Shown here: piece after piece, positions 57,976-64,000 of the stretch
How the letters are laid out: each line of letters starts with the position of its first letter
How positions within the stretch are numbered: position 1 is the first letter of the stretch
From: Glaciibacter superstes DSM 21135
GTDB taxonomy: Bacteria > Actinomycetota > Actinomycetes > Actinomycetales > Microbacteriaceae
Direction: 5' to 3'
NCBI RefSeq assembly: GCF_000421145.1
Contig: NZ_ATWH01000005.1
Span: forward strand, 124,001-188,000
DNA: 64,000 nt
Made by a program: the position numbers and the translations under genes
Notes under the pieces: model-generated
Database searches by the model: none
What the model saw: only the letters and a program-made list of their open reading frames with translations
Told to the model about the DNA's origin: nothing

Positions 57976-58042
57976 CACGCGCCATCTGCGCGCCCATGCG
58001 CCATGCGCGCGTGGCGCATGAGCGCGTAATTGGCGCGCCGCG
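57976..58042. repeat. family C palindromic repeat, copy 2
   Basis: 67 bp, inverted relative to the copy at 52561-52627, with 4 mismatches by eye. Central dyad CATGCGCCA / TGGCGCATG. Intergenic, just before the hydrolase-TetR pair. Confidence 0.88.
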
Positions 58043-58066
58043 AGAATACGAATCCACTTGCATCCC

Positions 58067-58087
58067 AAAGCTAATGGCATTAGCTTT
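58067..58087. promoter_or_regulatory. TetR-type operator of the hydrolase-TetR pair
   Basis: Perfect dyad with 10-bp arms AAAGCTAATG and CATTAGCTTT around one central G. It ends 6 bp before ATG 58094, so a bound repressor would block the start of the operon. AT-rich against its surroundings. Confidence 0.82.
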
Positions 58088-58093
58088 AAGGGC

Positions 58094-58957
58094 ATGAACA
58101 CTTCAACCACCCGCGACGTGCAGTTCCTCAGTCGACCGGAGGGCCGCATCGCCTACACCGTGGAAGGCTCCGGTGCGCTTGTCGTCGCCATCCCCGGTAT
58201 GGGCGACCTGCGCTCCAGCTACCGCGAGGTGGCCAAGAGTGTGGTCGCCGCCGGCTACCGCGTTGCCGTCATGGACCTGCGCGGTCACGGCGACAGCGAC
58301 ACCACATTCCGTCTGCACGGCGACGTCGTCACCGGCGAAGATCTCCTCGCCCTGGTCGATGAACTCGGCGGAACCGCCGCCGTTCTCGGCAGCTCGATGG
58401 GCGCGGGGGCAGCAGTGTGGGCCGCCGCGGAGCGCCCGGATGCAATCGCCGGCCTGGCGCTCTATGGCCCGTTCCTGCGGGAGCCGCCGTCGACCGCTGT
58501 CACACGAGCATTCACCCGGCTGCTCTACCGGGTTGCCTTCGTGCGGCCGTGGGGTGCGGCCGCATGGGCCGGCTTCTACCGTTCGCTCAACAAGGGATCC
58601 CGTGCCTCGTGGCTCGATGAGCACGTCGCCGCCATCCGCTCGAACATGCGTGAGCCAGGCCGGTTGCGGTCGTTCCGTCACCTCGCCCTGCAGCTCGACC
58701 ACTCCCCGGTGGAGGCACGGCTCGGCCAGGTGCGAGCTCCGATGCGTGCATTCATCGGCTCCCTTGACCCTGACTTTCCCGACCAGGCCGCAGAAAGCGA
58801 CTGGATCTCCAGCCTCGGCGCGCACTCCGAACTGGTGCCCGGCGTCGGCCACTACCCGCACATTCAGCGGCCAGACCTGGTCGTGCCCGCGACGATCGAG
58901 TTCCTGGGCGGACTCCGCGACACCACGACGACGGATGCCTGGGCGACACGTGCCTAG
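58094..58957 (+). CDS. alpha/beta hydrolase
   Basis: 287 residues. VVAIPGMGDLRSSYREVA (oxyanion side), MDLRGHGDSD, nucleophile elbow GSSMGAG, GSLDPDFPDQ (acid) and GVGHYPHIQRPD (His). No signal peptide. ATG 58094 lies right after the operator palindrome and an AAGGG site. The gene overlaps a TetR regulator gene by 8 bp; such hydrolase-regulator pairs often deal with a small ester or lactone, but the substrate is unknown. Confidence 0.88.
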   Translation: MNTSTTRDVQFLSRPEGRIAYTVEGSGALVVAIPGMGDLRSSYREVAKSVVAAGYRVAVMDLRGHGDSDTTFRLHGDVVTGEDLLALVDELGGTAAVLGSSMGAGAAVWAAAERPDAIAGLALYGPFLREPPSTAVTRAFTRLLYRVAFVRPWGAAAWAGFYRSLNKGSRASWLDEHVAAIRSNMREPGRLRSFRHLALQLDHSPVEARLGQVRAPMRAFIGSLDPDFPDQAAESDWISSLGAHSELVPGVGHYPHIQRPDLVVPATIEFLGGLRDTTTTDAWATRA

Positions 58958-59534
58958 GGCGGGCCTCAGTCGGTCTGCGGTCAATGTCATCGCCCTCGAC
59001 CTGGTCGACGAGGGAGGCACGAACGGATTCGGCGCGCTCACCCTGGCGGCCGTGGCGACTCGCGCCGGCGTGGCCGTTCCGAGCCTCTACAAACACGTGG
59101 TCTCGCTCGGGGACCTGCGTCGGCTGGTGGCCGTCGCATCCGTCACCGAGTTCCGGGCCGCCATCGAAGCGGCGTCGATCGGGCGCGCCGGCCCCGACGC
59201 ACTGCGGGCGGTTGCGGATGCCATGCGAACCTTCGCGCACAGGTATCCGGGCCGCTATGCCGCGAGTCAGATCGCCGCTGACCCGACCGACCCGGCCGAT
59301 GCGGAACTCGCCGCGGCCGGCGCGGAGGCAGTCACCGCGTTCGACAGTGTGCTGCGCGGGTTCGGGCTGGCCCCTGGCGGTACGGTGGACGCCGTTCGCG
59401 TACTGCGCTCCGGCCTGCACGGCTTCATCGTGCTGGAGTTGGGCGGTGGATTCAGGATGCCTGACGACCTCGACCGCAGCTTTGAGGTTCTCGTCGACAC
59501 CCTGATCGCGGGCATCGAGCGCCTCGCGACCTGA
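58950..59534 (+). CDS. TetR-family repressor, likely autoregulator
   Basis: 194 residues from GTG 58950. Helix-turn-helix: IALDLVDEGGTNGFGALTLAAVATRAGVAVPSLYKHVVSLGDLRRLV; the C-terminal half resembles the TetR_C (WHG-type) domain. The start is inside the hydrolase gene, so translation is coupled. The dyad at 58067-58087 is the probable binding site. Confidence 0.85.
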   Translation: MPRAGLSRSAVNVIALDLVDEGGTNGFGALTLAAVATRAGVAVPSLYKHVVSLGDLRRLVAVASVTEFRAAIEAASIGRAGPDALRAVADAMRTFAHRYPGRYAASQIAADPTDPADAELAAAGAEAVTAFDSVLRGFGLAPGGTVDAVRVLRSGLHGFIVLELGGGFRMPDDLDRSFEVLVDTLIAGIERLAT

Positions 59535-59661
59535 CCGGCGCGGTGAGAGCGACCCTTCCAGCCCCGAGTGACCAGCGGAACGGGCGCGCTCGACCGGAAA
59601 GGTCACAATGGGAGCGGCTTCGCGCGGAGCGCACTGCGGGCTGCGGACTGCGCCAAGCCGG

Positions 59662-61104
59662 CTACTGCGCGGCGTGCGCCTCGAGAAACTCGTACACCTC
59701 GATGTCGTCGACGCCGGGGAACGTGCCGGAGGGCAGCGGCGACAGCACATGCGCGTGCAGGCGCGCGCTCGGCCAGGCCTTGCCCGCCCACTGCGAGGCG
59801 ACGGATGACGCGGGTCGCCGACAGCACGTCTCGTCTGGGCAGCGCGACACCATGCGCTGGGAGGTCTCGCGTCCGCGGAACCATTTCGCCTCCGCGAACG
59901 GCACGCCGAGGCTGATGGAGAACTCTCCCGCATCCGTCGCCCCCGTCTGCGTCGCGCACCAGAAGGTTCCCGCCGGAGTATCGGTGTACTGGTAGAACTC
60001 GGTCGTGCGGTTCGTGTGGGTGAATGCACTGCGCGCGCCCCATTGCTTGCAGACGAACTGGCCCTCGATCGAGCCGGTGACGTCGACCGGCAGGGGAATG
60101 CCGTCGTTCTCGTAGCCCTTCTGCAACGCGCCATCCCCGTTGACCCGCAGGAAGTGCAGCGGCAGGTCGAGGTGGGACGTGGCGAGGTTCGTGAAGCGCA
60201 GCGCGGCGGCCTCGTGGGTCACCCCGAAGGCGTCGCGGAAGTCTTCGACGGCGAGTTCACGCTCGACCTTCGCCGCGCAGAGGAACGCGAGAGCCGCTTC
60301 CCTGGGCATCAGGCAGGCCGCCGCGAAGTAGTTGATCTCCAGCCGCTGCCAGAGGAACTCCGCATAGCTGGCCGGCTTCTCGTGGCCGAGCAGCCGGTGC
60401 GCCATCGCCTGCAGCGCCATCGACCGCAGTCCGTGCCCGCCGGGGATGGAGGCCGGCGGCAGGTAGATGCGCCCGTTCGCCAGGTCGGTGACCGACCTGG
60501 TCGAGTTCGGCAGGTCGTTCACGTAGAGGAGGTCGAACCCGAGCTGCTCGGCCATCACGATCACCTCGCGGTGGGTGAGCGCGCCGGCGATGTGACCGGA
60601 TGCGCGCACGCGGTCTTCGGCCAGCTGCTCGATGTCTGGCATGTAGTTACCCTGTTCGCGCATCCGCTCGCGCAGTTCGGTATTGGCCCGCCTGGCCTCC
60701 TCCGGCGTCGCGATCGCCTCGCTGGCGCGACGTCCGAGTTCGCGGTGCAACCCGACCAGCGCCTCGATCGCGGGTTGCGGCATCCCCCTGGTCACCTTCA
60801 CCTGCGGTAGGCCGAGCGCCGCATAGAGCGGGTTCTTCTGGGCGCGCGCCAGTTCGATCTCCAGCGCGGCCCTGCCGTTTGGCGCCTCGGAGCTCAGCAG
60901 GTCGGTGAGCGTGACGTCGAGGGCTGCGGCGATGTCGTTCAACGCGCTGAGTTTCGGTTCGCGCCGCCCGTTCTCAATGAGTGAGAGCTGGCTGCCGGCC
61001 AGGTTCACACGTTCGCCGAGTTCGTCGAGTGTCAGTCCGCGCTCACCGCGGTAGTGACGGATGCGGTGGCCCAGTGTCATCAGATCGGAGGTCGCGGTTG
61101 ACAT
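59662..61104 (-). CDS. RamB-like acetate/short-chain acyl-CoA regulator
   Basis: 480 residues. N-terminal XRE helix-turn-helix (about 10-65: LGHRIRHYRGERGLTLDELGERVNLAGSQLSLIENGRREPKLSALNDIAAAL); central IrrE/M78-like domain (LRSMALQAMAHRLLGHEKPASYAEFLWQRLEINYFAAACLMP), in which the metal-binding HExxH is not intact; and a C-terminal domain with five Cys (QTGA..., SRCPDETCCRRP). The design and length match RamB of Corynebacterium, a regulator of acetate and glyoxylate genes. It is divergent from pckG and may control it and acs. The dyad at 61108-61138 could be its own operator. Confidence 0.88.
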   Translation of the reverse strand: MSTATSDLMTLGHRIRHYRGERGLTLDELGERVNLAGSQLSLIENGRREPKLSALNDIAAALDVTLTDLLSSEAPNGRAALEIELARAQKNPLYAALGLPQVKVTRGMPQPAIEALVGLHRELGRRASEAIATPEEARRANTELRERMREQGNYMPDIEQLAEDRVRASGHIAGALTHREVIVMAEQLGFDLLYVNDLPNSTRSVTDLANGRIYLPPASIPGGHGLRSMALQAMAHRLLGHEKPASYAEFLWQRLEINYFAAACLMPREAALAFLCAAKVERELAVEDFRDAFGVTHEAAALRFTNLATSHLDLPLHFLRVNGDGALQKGYENDGIPLPVDVTGSIEGQFVCKQWGARSAFTHTNRTTEFYQYTDTPAGTFWCATQTGATDAGEFSISLGVPFAEAKWFRGRETSQRMVSRCPDETCCRRPASSVASQWAGKAWPSARLHAHVLSPLPSGTFPGVDDIEVYEFLEAHAAQ

Positions 61105-61107
61105 TCC

Positions 61108-61138
61108 TTAAGAATAGCGAAAGAAGCGCAATTCTTAA
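61108..61138. promoter_or_regulatory. inverted repeat before the RamB-like gene
   Basis: TTAAGAAT (61108-61115) and ATTCTTAA (61131-61138) are exact complements with 15 bp between, beginning 4 bp before the ATG of the regulator gene. Confidence 0.6.
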
Positions 61139-61143
61139 CCCCT

Positions 61144-61157
61144 TGAATCATGATTCA
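61144..61157. promoter_or_regulatory. palindrome in the ramB-pckG divergent region
   Basis: TGAATCATGATTCA is a perfect 14-bp palindrome, six bases from the previous dyad and 84 bp before pckG. A candidate regulator site. Confidence 0.6.
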
Positions 61158-61241
61158 GTCTGCATTTTCTGCCGCATTCTGGTGGTACGGGAAAAGTTTC
61201 GCCACAAGCGACACTGAACAGAGACGAGAGAGGCCCTCGAG

Positions 61242-63149
61242 ATGACCATCGCAGAACATCGCTTGCACGGTGGAGGTTTGCACAGCGGAGGCACAGACTC
61301 CACTGAACCCGAGCAGCGCGCCGCGGACACATCGCCGACCGTCTCGAAATCGGTGGGCACCACCGACGCCAACCTGCTCGCCTGGGTCGACGAGATCGCC
61401 CGCATCACGCATCCAGACGAGATCGTCTGGTGCGACGGCTCCCTCCGCGAGGCTGATGCGCTCTCCAAGCAGCTGGTCGCCGAGGGCAAACTGATCCGTC
61501 TGAACCCCGAGTGGCGCCCCAACAGCTTCCTTGCCAGGTCAGACCCGAAAGACGTGGCTCGGGTCGAGGACCGCACCTTCATCGCATCCGCCGAACGAGA
61601 TGATGCCGGCCCCACCAACAATTGGGCAGACCCGGTTCAGATGCGCGCGACCCTCACCGGTGTTTTCGAAGGCAGCATGCGCGGCCGCACCATGTACGTC
61701 GTGCCGTTCTCGATGGGCCCGCTCGGCGGTCCGATCTCCCAGCTCGGTGTCGAAATCACCGACTCGCCGTACGTCGTGCTGAACATGGGCATCATGACCC
61801 GCATGGGCGAGCGTGTGCTGCGCCTGATCGAAGGCGGAGAGCGTTGGGTACGCACCGTGCACAGCGTCGGCTACCCATTGCACCTGGCCGACGGTTCCCG
61901 TCGCTCTGACGTCGAATGGCCATGCAACGAAGAGAAGTACATCGTGCAGTTCCCCGACACCCGCGAGGTGTGGTCGTACGGCTCAGGGTACGGCGGCAAC
62001 GCCCTCCTGGCCAAGAAGTGTTTTGCGCTGCGCATCGCCTCCGTCATGGCCCGCGATGAAGGCTGGCTCGCCGAGCACATGCTGCTCATCAAGGTCACCT
62101 CGCCTGAGGGCGGCGTCTACCATGTGGCTGCCGCATTCCCGTCTGCGTGCGGCAAGACCAACCTGTCGATGCTCCAGCCCACGATTCCCGGCTGGAAGGT
62201 CGAGACCATCGGTGACGATATCGCCTGGCTCCGCAAGGGCGAAGACGGTCGTCTGTGGGCGATCAACCCTGAGGCCGGCTTCTTCGGCGTCGCGCCCGGA
62301 ACGGGAGCGACCACCAACCCCACGGCCGTGAACACGATGTGGGGCAACACGATCTTCACCAACGTGGCCCTGCGCGACGACGGAGATGTCTGGTGGGAGG
62401 GCCTCACCGAGGCTCCGCCCGCGCACCTCATCGACTGGGAAGGGAACGACTGGACGCCCGCTTCCGGGCGCCCGGCTGCGCACCCGAACTCCCGGTTCAC
62501 CGTGTCGGCCGCGCAGTGCCCGTCCATCTCCGACGACTGGGATGCCGTCGACGGGGTGCCGATCGACGCCATCCTGTTCGGCGGGCGCCGTGCCACCAAC
62601 GTTCCGCTGGTCGCACAGGCCCGCAGCTGGAAGCACGGCGTCTTCATGGGTGCCACCATCTCGAGCGAAAAGACGGCGGCCGCAGAGGGCTCCGTCGGCG
62701 AGTTGCGTCGCGACCCGTTCGCCATGCTCCCGTTCTGCGGCTACAACATGGCCGACTACTGGTCGCACTGGCTGAAGGTCGGCAAAGACCTGGGCACCAA
62801 GGCGCCGGCGATCTTCCAGGTGAACTGGTTCCGCAAGGGTGAAGACGGAACGTTCCTGTGGCCGGGCTTCGGCGACAACTCGCGCGTGATCGAGTGGATC
62901 GTGCGCCGCGTGGAGGGCGCTTCGAAGGGTGTCGACACGCCGATCGGCCTCCTCCCGGCCGACGGTGAACTCGACATCGATGGTCTCGACCTGTCGACGG
63001 ATGCCGTAGAGCAGCTGTTCCGCATCGACCACGCGTCGTGGCGGGCGGAGTGCGATCTCACCGAAGAGTACTTCGAGCAGTTCGGCGAGCGGGTTCCGGC
63101 GGCTCTCCGAGCCGAGCTCGCCAGCATCCGTTACCACCTGAAGGACTAG
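61242..63149 (+). CDS. pckG: phosphoenolpyruvate carboxykinase (GTP)
   Basis: 635 residues. Converts oxaloacetate and GTP to PEP, the entry to gluconeogenesis when the cell grows on acetate or aromatic acids. P-loop [13 protein letters not shown] with reactive Cys303 and Lys305; substrate motifs [29 protein letters not shown] (Lys and Arg for metal and oxaloacetate) and the guanine site region [21 protein letters not shown]. The N-terminal about 40 residues are an extra polar, Gly/Thr-rich tail. GAGAGAGG-like site precedes ATG 61242. The divergent RamB-like regulator is a likely controller. Confidence 0.97.
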   Translation: MTIAEHRLHGGGLHSGGTDSTEPEQRAADTSPTVSKSVGTTDANLLAWVDEIARITHPDEIVWCDGSLREADALSKQLVAEGKLIRLNPEWRPNSFLARSDPKDVARVEDRTFIASAERDDAGPTNNWADPVQMRATLTGVFEGSMRGRTMYVVPFSMGPLGGPISQLGVEITDSPYVVLNMGIMTRMGERVLRLIEGGERWVRTVHSVGYPLHLADGSRRSDVEWPCNEEKYIVQFPDTREVWSYGSGYGGNALLAKKCFALRIASVMARDEGWLAEHMLLIKVTSPEGGVYHVAAAFPSACGKTNLSMLQPTIPGWKVETIGDDIAWLRKGEDGRLWAINPEAGFFGVAPGTGATTNPTAVNTMWGNTIFTNVALRDDGDVWWEGLTEAPPAHLIDWEGNDWTPASGRPAAHPNSRFTVSAAQCPSISDDWDAVDGVPIDAILFGGRRATNVPLVAQARSWKHGVFMGATISSEKTAAAEGSVGELRRDPFAMLPFCGYNMADYWSHWLKVGKDLGTKAPAIFQVNWFRKGEDGTFLWPGFGDNSRVIEWIVRRVEGASKGVDTPIGLLPADGELDIDGLDLSTDAVEQLFRIDHASWRAECDLTEEYFEQFGERVPAALRAELASIRYHLKD

Positions 63150-63347
63150 CTTCCCGCCGCGTTCCCTCCCTGCCTGCCGACACCTCAGAACCGAGTCCGA
63201 CGTCGGTCAGCCTGTCGAAACCGATCCTTGGTTACCATTCGACCGGTTCGGGTGCGCTACCTTTCGGCTTTCGGCATGCGGCTGCCTGGTGCGGTGCCCG
63301 CCATACTGGTGTCGAGAGCCGCAAGCGAGGCCCCGGGGAGGTGACGG

Positions 63348-64000
63348 ATGCGACGAGGCACCAATGTGCACGCGCTCGGCGGGTTCAACCAGACCGTCAT
63401 CGTCGATACCATACGTCGCGCGCACGACGGGCTCAGTCGTGTCGAGATCGCCCGGATCACCGGCCTCAGCGCGCAGACCGTGTCGAATGTGTCTCGCCGA
63501 CTTCTCGACGACGGTGTGATCCGGGAGGCCGGCCAGCGCATTCTCGGCGTCGGCAAACCGCGCACGATCCTGCGACTCGACCCGTCTGGACTGTACGCGA
63601 TCGGCGTGCACATCGACCCCTCCGTGATCACGTACGTGCTGCTGAACCTCGACGGCGACGTGATCGCGCATGACGCGACTCGCACTGCATCTGCCGTACA
63701 CCCCGACCGTGTCATCGCCGATATGCACCACTGCATCGAGGACCTGATCAGCACGTCGGGCGTTGAACGCGACCGGGTGCTCGGGGTCGGAATCGCTGCT
63801 CCAGGGCCGGTCAATCTCGATAGCGGCATCGTGCTCGAACCGCCTCTTCTCGACCGGTGGCACGGTGTGGCGTTGCGTGACGCGCTCGCCGAGGCGACCG
63901 GCTTGCTGGTGCTCCTGGAGAAAGACGTCACCGCCGCCGCGGTCGCCGAACTCTGGACCAGCGAGGGTCGCGAGCGCGATGACTTCGTGTTCTTCTACTA
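63348..64000 (+). CDS. ROK-family transcriptional regulator, 3' end cut by window
   Basis: 217 codons are in the window; the frame stays open to the last base. ATG 63348 follows a strong GGGGAGGTGA site. N-terminal helix-turn-helix (about 10-65: FNQTVIVDTIRRAHDGLSRVEIARITGLSAQTVSNVSRRLLDDGVI), then the ROK/actin-fold domain starting at YAIGVHIDP, with GVGIAAPGPVNLDSGIVLEPP and LLEKDVTAAAVAELW. Such NagC/XylR-type proteins sense sugars or their phosphates. The target is not visible. Confidence 0.9.
   Translation, partial: MRRGTNVHALGGFNQTVIVDTIRRAHDGLSRVEIARITGLSAQTVSNVSRRLLDDGVIREAGQRILGVGKPRTILRLDPSGLYAIGVHIDPSVITYVLLNLDGDVIAHDATRTASAVHPDRVIADMHHCIEDLISTSGVERDRVLGVGIAAPGPVNLDSGIVLEPPLLDRWHGVALRDALAEATGLLVLLEKDVTAAAVAELWTSEGRERDDFVFFY

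Overview
The window is a 64 kb piece of a high-GC Gram-positive chromosome, most likely an actinomycete of the family Microbacteriaceae. Supporting evidence: GC-rich third codon positions; a short Tad-type pilus locus with DUF4244 and Rv3654c-like genes; an iniBAC-like locus; a RamB-type acetate regulator beside GTP-dependent PEP carboxykinase; a TopA with a Lys/Ala-rich tail and no zinc fingers; and many genes whose start codon sits 6-7 nt after a TANNNT box, as in leaderless actinobacterial transcripts. No phage, plasmid, insertion sequence or CRISPR is visible. The assignment to genus is not possible from the sequence alone.

Layout. 1-11,918: alpha/beta hydrolases, a DUF1905/YdeI protein, a SIMPL protein, a DUF3467 protein, a large Ig-like membrane protein, tRNA-Pro(CGG), a metallophosphoesterase and a class A PBP with PASTA domains (convergent with or next to a RidA pair and an acyltransferase). 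12,152-14,098: acetyl-CoA synthetase. 14,375-23,044: the most interesting region, a same-strand run Hsp70-like membrane protein, LuxR-type regulator, IniB-like low-complexity protein and two dynamin-like GTPases (IniA- and IniC-like). 24,008-27,326: Tad/Flp-like pilus genes. 27,737-36,616: topA, tmk, (an intruding nitroreductase-SDR fusion), holB, a lipoprotein hydrolase and tRNA-Thr(CGT). 36,749-41,663: a Gfo/Idh/MocA oxidoreductase under a LacI-type palindrome, a DacB-type PBP, nicotinamidase and a hydrolase. 41,828-51,525: a homoprotocatechuate (3,4-dihydroxyphenylacetate) meta-cleavage cluster with its GntR regulator, divergent MFS transporter, a MazEF-like toxin-antitoxin pair and a succinate-semialdehyde dehydrogenase. 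51,751-59,534: an rRNA/tRNA methyltransferase, a TetR/MFS efflux pair, a thiolase-SDR pair, two small proteins and a hydrolase-TetR pair. 59,662-64,000: a RamB-like regulator divergent from pckG, then a ROK-family regulator cut by the window end.

How the genes work together. The ini-like locus looks like one membrane-stress module: an actin-fold ATPase anchored in the membrane with an extracytoplasmic proline-rich tail, a regulator without a visible ATPase domain, a repeat-rich acidic protein and a pair of membrane-remodelling GTPases. The aromatic cluster takes homoprotocatechuate by HpaD and HpaE towards a fused FAH-RraA enzyme and a DapA-like aldolase, and GabD could finish succinic semialdehyde; the isomerase (HpaF) and hydratase (HpaH) are not in the window. 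Acs, the RamB-like regulator and PckG are the acetate/gluconeogenesis side of the same carbon economy.

Intergenic DNA carries three families of dispersed palindromic repeats: family A (about 98 bp, five copies), family B (about 80-95 bp, two copies, each about 10-20 bp from an A copy) and family C (67 bp, two inverted copies). Several strong operators can also be read directly (LacI-, GntR- and TetR-type).
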